Part shown: positions 53,486 through 63,512 of the stretch, piece after piece
Layout of the letters: each line of letters opens with the position of its first letter
Position numbering within the stretch: the first letter of the stretch is position 1
Origin: Pandoraea nosoerga
GTDB lineage: Bacteria; Pseudomonadota; Gammaproteobacteria; Burkholderiales; Burkholderiaceae
Direction of reading: 5' to 3'
Length of the DNA stretch: 64,000 bases
Assembly (NCBI RefSeq): GCF_902459585.1
Contig: NZ_CABPSC010000008.1
Location: forward strand, 62,001-126,000
Position numbers and translations under genes: made by a program
Notes under the pieces: generated by a model
What the model was told of the DNA's origin: nothing
The model's database searches: none
What the model saw: the letters and a program-made list of their open reading frames with translations, nothing else

Positions 53486-54087
53486 TTGCCGAGCACGCTC
53501 ACGAGCCGCGTGCCCGCGAGCCGGTCGTGCACGAACTGGTGATCGGGCACCACGCGCATGGCGAGCGCCCAGAGGGTCATCCAGCCGGCGAGCAGCGACG
53601 CGCTGCCCCAGCCGGTCAGCCCGAAGGCCCAGTCGAGCGCCATTGCCGGGAGGACCCACAGCCAGGCGAGGACGTAGCGCACGATCGCGCGAGGCGCGCG
53701 CACCGGCTGGCCGTGCGCGTCGACGAGGCGAATCTTCCACGTCTTCATCGCGAGCGTCTGGCCGCCATGCGTCCAGAACCACACGAAGTAGGCGCCCAGC
53801 ACGAGGAACAGCCAGGCCTGCATCGCGTGGCGATACATCAGGCCGCTGCGCTGCTGAGTGAGGGTGCTAAAGAGGTAGCCCGCGAGAAAGAGCACGCCAA
53901 AGAGCAGGAGCGACTCGTAGACCATGGAAAGCAGGCGCCGCCGCAACGTCGGCACCGCGTAGCTGTGGCGCAGGGGCGATGCGGCGTTCGGGGCGCCCGG
54001 GCGGCTCCCGGCGTCTCGGGTGTCCTCGGTGCCCTCGGTGTTCGAGGCGCTCGGCGGCGTGGCAGTCTGAGTCGCAGTGTCGGTCAT
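53482..54087 (-). CDS. RDD family membrane protein
   Basis: A 201-residue protein from ATG 54087. The first about 45 residues are Thr/Pro/Ser-rich and disordered. The RDD core contains RRRLLSMVYESLLLFGVLFLAGYL, then two further membrane helices. The family motif with Arg/Asp is seen in LAMKTWKIRLVDAHGQPVRAPRAIVRYVL. Its function is unclear; RDD proteins are multi-helix transporters or anchors. It is coupled to the hydrolase gene downstream. Confidence 0.85.
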   Translation of the reverse strand: MTDTATQTATPPSASNTEGTEDTRDAGSRPGAPNAASPLRHSYAVPTLRRRLLSMVYESLLLFGVLFLAGYLFSTLTQQRSGLMYRHAMQAWLFLVLGAYFVWFWTHGGQTLAMKTWKIRLVDAHGQPVRAPRAIVRYVLAWLWVLPAMALDWAFGLTGWGSASLLAGWMTLWALAMRVVPDHQFVHDRLAGTRLVSVLGK

Positions 54088-54239
54088 CGGCAGTCGCTCG
54101 TCGCGGCGTGATCTGGGTTCCTGTTTTCGGGGCGCGGCCAGGTGTACCCAGCCGGCTGTGCGTCGCCCATTATGCGGAAGAACGGGCCGATGGGCCAGCC
54201 AGCCAGCCAGACGGCCGGGCGCGGCTCGTGAGGCGGGGA

Positions 54240-54345
54240 GAGGGGGAAGAGGGAAGAGGGGAAGAGGGAAGAGGGGGGGAGCGCGGGAGCCCGATGGAGG
54301 CCGCGCGCCGTCCAACAATGCGAACGGCCGCCCGCGGGCGGCCGT
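54240..54345. other. Purine-tract and perfect palindrome hairpin
   Basis: 54240-54300 is a GGGAAGAGG-type purine tract. A 22-bp perfect palindrome (ACGGCCGCCCG and its complement, 54324-54345) follows, and could act as a transcription terminator of the minus-strand DUF3106 gene, though its T-tract is poor. The 54088-54398 interval has no other visible gene. Confidence 0.5.
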
Positions 54346-54398
54346 CGTGATGCTCTCGCGTGGGCCGGAGGCCGACGCCCCGCGCCCATGGGGGCGTG

Positions 54399-55319
54399 TC
54401 AGTTGTGGTGATACAGATCCGAGTTGAAGACGGCGTCGCCGTTCCTGTCGCCACCTTTGTCTGCGTTCGCGGCGCTGGCCGCGCTCGCGCCGGCTGCCAC
54501 CGGTGCTACCGCAGAGGCCGGCGCGGGCAGCGCTGCCGCCGGGGCGGAGGCTGCCGAAGCGGGCGCCGCGGCCGGCGCAGCACCGCTTCTGCCTGCCGCG
54601 GCGTCCTTGCGGTGCACGGCGGCGTATGGGTTCTTCACGCCTGTGCGGCCCGTGGGCGGGGCACTGACTACGTTGGGGCGATTGGCCTGTTTCTTGTCGT
54701 CGGCGGCCAGGCGGCTCTTTTGTTCCTCGGTGAGCTGCTGGTACTGCTGCCACACCTGCACCTTGCGCTCGGGCGGCAGCGTCTTGGCGTTCTGGTAGCT
54801 CTCGCGCGCGAGCTTGCGCTGCTCGGGGGTGAGGCGCACCCAGTCGGCCATGCGGTCATGCAGACGCTTGCGGCCTTCGGGCGAGAGGGTGTGAAAACGC
54901 TTGGCGATCTCGATCCACTTCTCGCGCTGGCGCTCGCCCATGCGGTTCCAGTCCTGCGCGAGCGGGGCGAGAGCTTCCTGCTGGGCCGGGGAGAGCCTGG
55001 CCCAGTGTCCGCCGGGCGACGGCAGCGCGGCGGCGGCCGGGGAGGCGGCAGAGGTCGGGGAGGCCGGCGACGCGGCGGCACCGCCCGCCTGCGACGTGCT
55101 GGCCGACAGGCTGCCGACCGGTGCGGCGCCGGGTGCTCCGGACGTGACAGCGGGCGCCGAGGCACCGATCGCCGGCGGGGCGTCGGACACGGGAGCCACG
55201 GTCTGGGAGCGGCGCAGCGCTACCGTGCCGGCAAGACCGGCCACGATCAGCGCGGCGACGAGAAAGAGTACGTTGCGTCGCGTCACTGGGCGGTTGGGAA
55301 GGGGGGGACTACTGGGCAC
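54399..55319 (-). CDS. DUF3106 domain protein
   Basis: A 306-residue protein starting at GTG 55319, which overlaps the DUF3619 stop by 11 nt. A signal-anchor helix (RRNVLFLVAALIVAGLAGTVAL) opens it, followed by an Ala/Ser-rich linker. The DUF3106 core follows (LSPAQQEALAPLAQDWNRMGERQREKWIEIAKRF and the LTPEQRKLARESYQNAKTLPPERKVQVWQQYQQLTEEQKSRL repeats). The C-terminal about 80 residues are Ala-rich. It is probably periplasmic and helical. The function is unknown. Confidence 0.86.
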   Translation of the reverse strand: MPSSPPLPNRPVTRRNVLFLVAALIVAGLAGTVALRRSQTVAPVSDAPPAIGASAPAVTSGAPGAAPVGSLSASTSQAGGAAASPASPTSAASPAAAALPSPGGHWARLSPAQQEALAPLAQDWNRMGERQREKWIEIAKRFHTLSPEGRKRLHDRMADWVRLTPEQRKLARESYQNAKTLPPERKVQVWQQYQQLTEEQKSRLAADDKKQANRPNVVSAPPTGRTGVKNPYAAVHRKDAAAGRSGAAPAAAPASAASAPAAALPAPASAVAPVAAGASAASAANADKGGDRNGDAVFNSDLYHHN

Positions 55320-55737
55320 GCTTCAGATAGGCGTTGAACCCGTGATCGGCATAGGCCGACAACGGCAGTTCGTCGCTCAATACGGCGGCGTCGATATCCG
55401 CCAGGTCCTGAATGTGCTGCTGATGTTCCCAGTACGCGATGCCGGCCAGCCCGATCACCAGTGCGGCGAGCGGCCAGAGCAGTCCGAGGCGGCCGAGCTT
55501 GTCGAGTACGCGGCGCGGCCCGCCGAGATCCGGCGTCTGCATGGTGCCCACACCCGCGAGCACCAGCGCCGGCTGCACGACGGCGGCCGTTTCGGGCTTT
55601 TTGCGGGCGAGCGCCTCACGGCGAGCGGCGGCCAGCCGGGCCGCGATGTTCGGCGACGGCGCGTCGGCTGCTTCATCCAACGCGAGCCGCACGCGATGTG
55701 CGAAGCGAATTTCCCTCGTTTGCAGATCGTGACTCAT
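55309..55737 (-). CDS. DUF3619 single-pass membrane protein, possible anti-sigma partner
   Basis: A 142-residue protein from ATG 55737, whose start overlaps the stop of the sigma gene by 4 nt. An N-terminal cytosolic part (about 1-75) contains RFAHRVRLALDEAADA. One membrane helix (LGLLWPLAALVIGLAGIAYW) and a short C-terminal part follow. In Burkholderiales DUF3619 is encoded after an ECF sigma factor. The layout (cytosolic N-terminus, one membrane helix) suits an anti-sigma factor, but this is inference. Confidence 0.82.
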   Translation of the reverse strand: MSHDLQTREIRFAHRVRLALDEAADAPSPNIAARLAAARREALARKKPETAAVVQPALVLAGVGTMQTPDLGGPRRVLDKLGRLGLLWPLAALVIGLAGIAYWEHQQHIQDLADIDAAVLSDELPLSAYADHGFNAYLKRAQ

Positions 55738-56306
55738 AACCTGATCCCTTTTGCCTTCAACGCTTGTGCCAACGCGTGCGTGGCGCGCGAGCAGTGCGTT
55801 TTGACGCTGCCTTCCGAGCACCCCATCGTGGCGGCGGTCTCGGCAACGTCCATGTCTTCCCAGTAACGCATGAGGAAGGCTTCTCGTTGACGCGCCGGCA
55901 GTTTCTGTATTTCCGTTTCGATGACGGTCAGAATTTCGGTACGCGAAACGGCGTCCTCGCTGCTTTCGGTCTGCACAGACCCGTCTTCGCCCAGCAAGGT
56001 TTCCAGCGGGTCGAAATCGTCTCGCTCGTCGTCTGCCGGGCCGGCCAGGTTCGAGAACAGCGTGACCCAGGTGTTGCGCACCTTTTGCCGGCGGAAATAG
56101 TCGTGAATGGTGTTCTGGAGGATGCGCGTGAACAACAGCGGCAGGTCGGCCGACGGCTTGTCGCCGTACTTCTCGGCCAGGCGGATCATCGCATCCTGAA
56201 CGATATCGAGGGCGGCCTCCTCGTCGCGCACGGCGTAGACGGCCTGCTTGAAGGCGCGTCGTTCGATGCCTGCGAGAAAATCCGCCAGTTCCTTGTCAGA
56301 TGCCAT
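55734..56306 (-). CDS. ECF-type RNA polymerase sigma factor
   Basis: About 190 residues from ATG 56306 (MASDKELADF), the start chosen from family length. Region 2 is visible as AVYAVRDEEAALDIVQDAMIRLAEKYGD with LLFTRILQNTIHDYFRRQK. Region 4 is seen as EIQKLPARQREAFLMRYWEDMDVAETAATMGCSEGSVKTHCSRA. An acidic linker lies between. It heads the sigma-DUF3619-DUF3106 operon, all overlapping. The signal it answers is unknown. Confidence 0.93.
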   Translation of the reverse strand: MASDKELADFLAGIERRAFKQAVYAVRDEEAALDIVQDAMIRLAEKYGDKPSADLPLLFTRILQNTIHDYFRRQKVRNTWVTLFSNLAGPADDERDDFDPLETLLGEDGSVQTESSEDAVSRTEILTVIETEIQKLPARQREAFLMRYWEDMDVAETAATMGCSEGSVKTHCSRATHALAQALKAKGIRL

Positions 56307-56579
56307 CCGGTCGGGTGTACGCAGCCTTTGCCTGCTGCGCCCTTTGAAATGCCGCGTAAGCGTAAAAATCACGTAACGATTGCGTAGTCGGTGCGGATGC
56401 TACCAAAAACGCGCTCGGCTGTAACCGCTTTTGCGCCCGGCGGTGTTGCGCGGCGGCGGTGGGCGGGCGCTCACGTTCCTATGATGTGAGGATTGTGCAC
56501 CAGCGTGGCGCGACGCGACGCATGGCGTGGGAAATTGGCGGCATGACTTCGCGAACATGCTGCAAATGCATAAACTTGC

Positions 56580-56608
56580 TTGACCATTTTGCTGCAAACC
56601 GGTAACGT
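56580..56608 (+). promoter_or_regulatory. Promoter candidate for ilvI
   Basis: TTGACC (56580-56585) and TAACGT (56603-56608) are 17 bp apart, about 150 bp before ilvI. The 56307-56755 gap between the divergent sigma and ilvI genes has no evident gene or leader peptide rich in branched-chain codons. Confidence 0.4.
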
Positions 56609-56755
56609 TGCCAGTTCGCAATATCTGTGATTGTCTCAATATCGGCACGCCTATCCGGTGTGTCCATCATTCAGACGCGCAGCTTGAGCCCGGACCACAA
56701 GTTCGTGGGGAGAGCACCCGATCAAAATTTTTGCCGAAACTTTGAAAGGTCGACG

Positions 56756-58525
56756 ATGAACATGCCAAGCGCGGAATTCTCCGAGGCGGAAGCTTCACGC
56801 CACCAAAATACTTCCGAAGACATGATCGGCGCCGAAATTCTCGTGCGCTCGCTTCAGGAAGAAGGGGTCGAACATCTGTGGGGTTATCCCGGCGGTTCGG
56901 TCCTCTACATCTACGACGAACTCTACAAGCAGGACAAGATCCAGCACATTCTGGTGCGCCACGAGCAGGCTGCCGTGCATGCGGCAGACGCCTATTCGCG
57001 TTCCACCGACAAGGTCGGCGTGTGCCTCGTGACGTCGGGCCCCGGCGTGACCAATGCGGTCACCGGCATTGCCACGGCGTACATGGATTCGATCCCGCTC
57101 GTGATCATCACCGGACAGGTGCCCACGGCCGCCATTGGCCAGGACGCCTTCCAGGAGTGCGACACGGTCGGTATCACCCGTCCGTGCGTCAAGCACAACT
57201 TCCTCGTGAAGGACGTGCGCGAGCTCGCCGCCACCATCAAGAAGGCCTTCTACATCGCCAAGACGGGCCGTCCGGGCCCGGTGCTGGTCGACATTCCGAA
57301 GGACGTCTCCAAGGCGCGCTGCCGCTTCGAGTATCCGAAGTCGGTGTCGCTGCGCTCGTACAATCCGGTCACGAAGGGCCACTCCGGCCAGATCCGCAAG
57401 GCGATGAGCCTGCTGCTCTCGGCCAAGCGCCCCTATATCTATACGGGCGGTGGCATCATTCTGGCCGACGCGTCGAAAGAACTGAACCAGTTCTGCGACC
57501 TGCTCGGCTATCCGGTGACCAATACGCTCATGGGCCTGGGCGGGTATCGCGCGAGCGATCCCAAGTTCCTCGGCATGCTCGGCATGCACGGCACGTATGA
57601 AGCCAACATGGCCATGCAGCACTGCGACGTGCTCATCGCCATCGGCGCGCGCTTCGACGATCGCGTGATCGGCAACCCCGAGCACTTCGCCTCGCACGCC
57701 CGCAAGATCATTCACATCGACATCGACCCCTCGTCGATTTCGAAGCGCGTGAAGGTCGACATCCCGATCGTCGGCGACGTGAAGGAAGTGCTGCGCGAAA
57801 TGATCGAGAATCTGCAGACGGCCGAGCACGGCCCGGACACCGCGGCGCTGGCCGACTGGTGGAAGCAGATCGAGCAATGGCGTTCGCGCGATTGCCTCGC
57901 GTTCGATCGCGAGAGCGAGATCATCAAGCCCCAGCACGTGGTCGAGACGTACTGGAAGCTCACCGACGGCGAAGCGTTCGTGTGCTCGGACGTGGGTCAG
58001 CACCAGATGTGGGCCGCCCAATACTATCGCTTCAACAAGCCGCGCCGCTGGATCAATTCCGGCGGTCTGGGCACGATGGGCTTCGGCCTGCCGGCGGCAA
58101 TGGGCGTGAAGATGGCGCATCCGGACGCCGAAGTCGCCTGCATCACCGGCGAAGGCTCGATCCAGATGTGCATCCAGGAACTCTCGACGTGCCTGCAATA
58201 CCGCACGCCGATCAAGATCCTGTCGCTCAACAACCGCTATCTGGGCATGGTGCGCCAGTGGCAGCAGATCGAATACAGCAAGCGCTATTCCAGTTCGTAC
58301 ATGGACGCGCTGCCCGACTTCGTGAAGCTCGCCGAGGCGTATGGTCACGTCGGCATGCGCATCGAGAAGTCGTCGGACGTCGAGCCGGCGCTGCGCGAAG
58401 CGCTGGCGCTCAAGGATCGCACGGTATTCATGGATTTCCAAACGGATCCCACCGAGAACGTCTGGCCGATGGTCCAGGCGGGCAAGGGCATCAGCGAGAT
58501 GCTGCTCGGTTCAGAAGATCTGTAA
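56756..58525 (+). CDS. ilvI: Acetolactate synthase large subunit
   Basis: A 589-residue thiamine-diphosphate enzyme catalysing the first common step of branched-chain amino acid synthesis (2-acetolactate and 2-aceto-2-hydroxybutyrate). The catalytic Glu lies in RHEQAAVHAADAYSR. FAD and ThDP domains are present. The ThDP-binding motif reads TGEGSIQMCIQELSTC...LNN, with Glu where most family members have Asp. A ribosome site GAAAGG precedes ATG 56756. The small subunit ilvH follows after 79 bp. Confidence 0.97.
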   Translation: MNMPSAEFSEAEASRHQNTSEDMIGAEILVRSLQEEGVEHLWGYPGGSVLYIYDELYKQDKIQHILVRHEQAAVHAADAYSRSTDKVGVCLVTSGPGVTNAVTGIATAYMDSIPLVIITGQVPTAAIGQDAFQECDTVGITRPCVKHNFLVKDVRELAATIKKAFYIAKTGRPGPVLVDIPKDVSKARCRFEYPKSVSLRSYNPVTKGHSGQIRKAMSLLLSAKRPYIYTGGGIILADASKELNQFCDLLGYPVTNTLMGLGGYRASDPKFLGMLGMHGTYEANMAMQHCDVLIAIGARFDDRVIGNPEHFASHARKIIHIDIDPSSISKRVKVDIPIVGDVKEVLREMIENLQTAEHGPDTAALADWWKQIEQWRSRDCLAFDRESEIIKPQHVVETYWKLTDGEAFVCSDVGQHQMWAAQYYRFNKPRRWINSGGLGTMGFGLPAAMGVKMAHPDAEVACITGEGSIQMCIQELSTCLQYRTPIKILSLNNRYLGMVRQWQQIEYSKRYSSSYMDALPDFVKLAEAYGHVGMRIEKSSDVEPALREALALKDRTVFMDFQTDPTENVWPMVQAGKGISEMLLGSEDL

Positions 58526-58604
58526 GACGAGGCGCGCGCAGCGCCGCGGCGAATGCCGGCGAGCGCCTGCGCGGTCCCCACACCAGGACAATCCGGGATA
58601 CACC

Positions 58605-60192
<1,588 letters not shown>

Positions 60193-60575
60193 GTATGGCG
60201 CGCCGCGCGGCGCGCGCGTCCGGGGCGGTTCGAAAGCCGCCTGGCCGGACGGCGGGCGCCGGCGGCGGACGGTGCGCCGGCCGGGCATAGGATCGCCTCG
60301 CCGGTGGCCGCGTGGCCCTGGGCCGTCCGTTTTGCCGCAGCGCTTGCCGCGGCGAGGCGGGCGGCTCTTTTCGTTTGCGGCCCATGCCGGGCATACCGCA
60401 TCGAATGCATCGAGAGCGGCGCGCCGCGCGTGCGTAATGTGAGGCGCCCGTCGCGAATGGGGAAAAAGTGTCGCCGCGGCGCGCGCATTGCTACAATGCC
60501 GCCACGCCACGGTTTGGCCCAACGCAGGCCGACCCGCTCACTCAACCGCTTTACCAAGGACGCGAGTTCAATCGC
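60193..60575. other. Intergenic region before psd with -10 box
   Basis: The 383-bp gap is very GC-rich with imperfect hairpins (GGCGCGCC types). TACAAT at 60492-60497 is a plausible -10 box, about 80 bp before psd, but no -35 is convincing. No gene is evident. Confidence 0.5.
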
Positions 60576-61211
60576 ATGAATTATCCTCACCCGATCATTG
60601 CCCGCGAGGGCTGGCCCTTCCTGGGCATCGCCGTCGCCGTCGCGCTCGTCGTGCATTTCATGGCCGGCGTGGTTTGGGCCGCGCCGTTCTGGGTGATCGC
60701 CCTGTTCGTTCTCCAGTTTTTCCGCGACCCGCCGCGTCAGGTGCCGCAACAGGCCGGGGCCGTGCTCTCGCCGGCCGACGGTCGCATTGTCGCGATCGAG
60801 ACCACGCAGGATCCTTACGCCGGTCGCGAGGCGCTCAAGATCAGCGTGTTCATGAACGTGTTCAACGTCCACTCGAACCGCGCGCCGGTTGACGGCACCG
60901 TGACCAAGGTGGAATATTTCCCGGGACGTTTTTTCAACGCCGACCTCGACAAGGCGTCGCTCGAGAACGAGCGCAATGCGCTGGTGATCGACGTGGGCGG
61001 CCAGATCGTCACGAGCGTGCAGGTGGCCGGGCTCATTGCCCGGCGCATTCTGTGTTACGTGAAGGCGGGCGACCGCCTCACGCGCGGTCAGCGCTACGGC
61101 TTCATCCGGTTCGGCTCGCGCGTCGACGTGTACCTGCCGCTCGGCTCGCGCCCGCGCGTGGCGATCGGCGACAAGGTGTCCGCGACCTCGACGATCCTCG
61201 CCGAGCTGTAA
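60576..61211 (+). CDS. psd: Phosphatidylserine decarboxylase (short type)
   Basis: A 211-residue membrane-associated proenzyme converting phosphatidylserine to phosphatidylethanolamine. The N-terminal membrane helix ([17 protein letters not shown]) is followed by the [18 protein letters not shown] signature. A GS-containing [16 protein letters not shown] site near the C-terminus is where autocleavage would create the pyruvoyl group. The length fits the short PSD class. Start 60576 is supported by AAGGA 15 nt upstream. pssA is downstream, the preceding step. Confidence 0.94.
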   Translation: MNYPHPIIAREGWPFLGIAVAVALVVHFMAGVVWAAPFWVIALFVLQFFRDPPRQVPQQAGAVLSPADGRIVAIETTQDPYAGREALKISVFMNVFNVHSNRAPVDGTVTKVEYFPGRFFNADLDKASLENERNALVIDVGGQIVTSVQVAGLIARRILCYVKAGDRLTRGQRYGFIRFGSRVDVYLPLGSRPRVAIGDKVSATSTILAEL

Positions 61212-61371
61212 GTCGCTCGCACCATCGAACGATGGCCGCGCCCCGCGCGGTGCGACGTCACGTCGCGCACCGGCCCGGGCGCGGTTTGCAACTGCTTTCG
61301 CTTCTCGCGTTCCAATAGCGGTGATCCGTCGCGGGCTCGCCCGTAGTCTCAGCATCGTCAAGGAGGTACAG

Positions 61372-62250
61372 ATGCCGGAAAACCATCGCGGCCGCTTGCG
61401 CAACAACGTCAGGCATCTCTCGCCGTTCGGCCGTCACAAGCCATCATCCACAGAGCCATCGATGAACGAAGACCACGACCCGGGTGTGGAGGACGACCTG
61501 CCGGTGCGTCCGCGCAATCGCGGCATCTATCTGTTGCCGAACGCCTTCACGACGGCGGCGCTCTTCTGCGGCTTCTTCGCGATCGTGCAGGCCATGAATG
61601 ATCGCTTCGAGCAGGCCGCCATTGCCATCTTCTTCGCGATGGTGCTCGACGGCATGGACGGGCGCGTGGCGCGCATGACCAACACGCAGAGCGCTTTCGG
61701 CGAGCAATACGATTCGCTCTCGGACATGACCTCGTTCGGTGTGGCGCCGGCGCTGGTAATGTACGAGTGGATCCTCCACGAGATCGGCAAGTGGGGCTGG
61801 CTCGCCGCGTTCGTGTACGTGGCCGGCGCGGCGCTGCGCCTCGCGCGCTTCAACACGAACATCGGCGTGGTCGACAAGCGCTTCTTCCAGGGCCTTGCGA
61901 GTCCGGCGGCGGCCGCGCTCATCGCGGGCTTCGTGTGGATCACCATCGACAACAAGCTGCCCGTCAACGTGTTCTGGATGCCGTGGGTGGCGTTCGGCCT
62001 GACCATCTACGCCGGCATGTCGATGGTCTCGAACGCGCCGTTCTACAGCGGCAAGGCGCTCGATGTTCGCCAGCGCGTGTCGTTCGGCGTGGTGCTGCTG
62101 TTCATGGTTGGCTTCATTCTGGTGTCATCGGACCCGCCGCTGGTGCTCTTCGGCATGTTCTGCCTGTACAGCATCTCGGGCTATGTGTTGTGGGCGTTCC
62201 GCTTCCTGAAGGGCCGCCGGCAGCGCATCTTCGGCGAGGTCGACGAATAG
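61372..62250 (+). CDS. pssA: CDP-diacylglycerol-serine O-phosphatidyltransferase
   Basis: A 292-residue membrane enzyme making phosphatidylserine. Start 61372 has AAGGAGG directly upstream. About 50 disordered residues precede the core. The CDP-alcohol phosphotransferase motif is complete: DGMDGRVARMTNTQSAFGEQYDSLSD (DGx2ARx8Gx3Dx3D type). Several membrane helices follow. It acts before Psd in the same pathway. Confidence 0.95.
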   Translation: MPENHRGRLRNNVRHLSPFGRHKPSSTEPSMNEDHDPGVEDDLPVRPRNRGIYLLPNAFTTAALFCGFFAIVQAMNDRFEQAAIAIFFAMVLDGMDGRVARMTNTQSAFGEQYDSLSDMTSFGVAPALVMYEWILHEIGKWGWLAAFVYVAGAALRLARFNTNIGVVDKRFFQGLASPAAAALIAGFVWITIDNKLPVNVFWMPWVAFGLTIYAGMSMVSNAPFYSGKALDVRQRVSFGVVLLFMVGFILVSSDPPLVLFGMFCLYSISGYVLWAFRFLKGRRQRIFGEVDE

Positions 62251-62488
62251 GCGAGGCATCGGGCAGGCGGGGCGGGGGCGCGGGCGCGGGCGCCCTCATC
62301 CCGCCGCCCACCGCCTGGCGCCCACCGCCTGCTGCTTGGCCATCCCGTCATTTCACCATTTCGCCTTCCCGCCATCTTGAGGTAGTCTTGGCGACAGCGA
62401 GCTTGGCAGCACCCCGTTGGCCGGACGGGCCTTGGCAGCTCGGTCCGTCCGTGCCGTTTCCGTTGTTCGACGTGACGAAGGAGAAATC

Positions 62489-62971
62489 ATGGGCATTCTG
62501 GACTTCGTGAAAGAAGCCGGCGAAGCGTTGTTGGGCAAGGCGCAGGCCGCCGAAGCACCTGCACCCGGGCCGGATACCGATGCGGCCAACCGGGCTGCTG
62601 CCGACGCCATTCAGAACTACATCAAGACGCAGAATCTCGACGCGACCGGCCTGACGGTCACCTTCGACGGCGCCACGCGCACCGTCACGGTCTTCGGCGT
62701 GGCGCCCGATCAGGCGACCAAGGAAAAGATCCTGCTGTGCTGCGGCAACGTGAAGGGCGTAGCCGCGGTGGACGACAAGATGTCGGTCTCGACGGCGTCG
62801 GCCGAGGCCACGTATCACACGGTCAAATCGGGCGACACGCTCTCTGCCATCTCGAAGGCGGTCTACGGCGATGCCAACAAGTACAACGTCATCTTCGAAG
62901 CCAACAAGCCGATGCTGACCAGCCCCGACCGGATCTACCCGGGCCAGGTGCTGCGTATCCCGCCACTCTGA
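62489..62971 (+). CDS. kbp: Kbp-like BON-LysM protein (potassium-binding protein family)
   Basis: A 160-residue protein from ATG 62489 (AAGGAG upstream). A short N-terminal helix is followed by a BON domain (about 40-105, TGLTVTFDGATRTVTVFGV) and a C-terminal LysM domain (112-158, YHTVKSGDTLSAISKAVYGDAN, RIYPGQVLRIP). This is the architecture of E. coli Kbp (YgaU), which binds K+. No signal peptide is visible. The gene ends at a strong terminator. Confidence 0.9.
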   Translation: MGILDFVKEAGEALLGKAQAAEAPAPGPDTDAANRAAADAIQNYIKTQNLDATGLTVTFDGATRTVTVFGVAPDQATKEKILLCCGNVKGVAAVDDKMSVSTASAEATYHTVKSGDTLSAISKAVYGDANKYNVIFEANKPMLTSPDRIYPGQVLRIPPL

Positions 62972-63002
62972 TTGCCTCACGCTTGGCCATTGGCTTGACG
63001 CG

Positions 63003-63030
63003 CAGCCCGGCCATCGCGCCGGGCTGTTTC
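63003..63030 (+). terminator. Rho-independent terminator after kbp
   Basis: A 9-bp stem (CAGCCCGGC / GCCGGGCTG) with a 6-nt loop is followed by TTTC. Confidence 0.8.
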
Positions 63031-63034
63031 GTTC

Positions 63035-63165
63035 ACGGCCGCGCTGCCCACGCTGCCCGCGCTGCTCGCGCTGCGGCTTCTCGGCACTTCCAGGCACTTC
63101 TCGTCGTTTCTCCCCATTTCTTGCCGTTTCTCGCCGTTTCTCGCCACTTGTCGCGGCCACCCGCC
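63035..63165. repeat. Degenerate short repeats between kbp and leuA
   Basis: GCTGCCCGC-type 9-mers are followed by GTTTCTCGCC-type 10-mers in loose tandem. No coding frame is credible. The remaining region to 63512 is the leuA leader. Confidence 0.65.
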
Positions 63166-63245
63166 GCTTACCGTTGCGTGCGCGCCGGGTGCCGCCGACA
63201 TGCCTGCACGCCTGCAGGGACAAGGTTCGCAAGGGGCGGCGCGCG

Positions 63246-63274
63246 TTGCGGAATCAGCGGTTTCCGACTATATT
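63246..63274 (+). promoter_or_regulatory. Promoter candidate for leuA
   Basis: TTGCGG (63246-63251) and TATATT (63269-63274) are 17 bp apart. It predicts a leader of about 230 nt before leuA, without a Leu-rich leader peptide. Confidence 0.6.
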
Positions 63275-63512
63275 GGCGCTCATGATTTCTGGCACCCTCC
63301 CGGCTTCGGGCCGTCCTCTCGCACCGCCAACGCCAGGCCAATTCCCCGCTCGCGGGACGGCCGTGCCTGCGCGCGTCGCGCGCTGATTCCCTCCGGCAGT
63401 TGCCCGCCTCGCACGACGCTCGCGCGCCGGCTCCGGCCGACCGACGGCGAATGCGCCGTGCCATGACATCCAGAACAATCCGAACGCTACGAGATCCCCA
63501 CAGGAGAAAGAC

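Noticed and set aside
56795-58441. 548-codon frame antisense to ilvI
   Set aside because: ilvI is unambiguous and the antisense frame shows no domain.
63200-63466. Possible leader peptide or small gene upstream of leuA
   Set aside because: The frame has no ribosome site and no Leu-rich run, and it overlaps repeats. It is probably chance.
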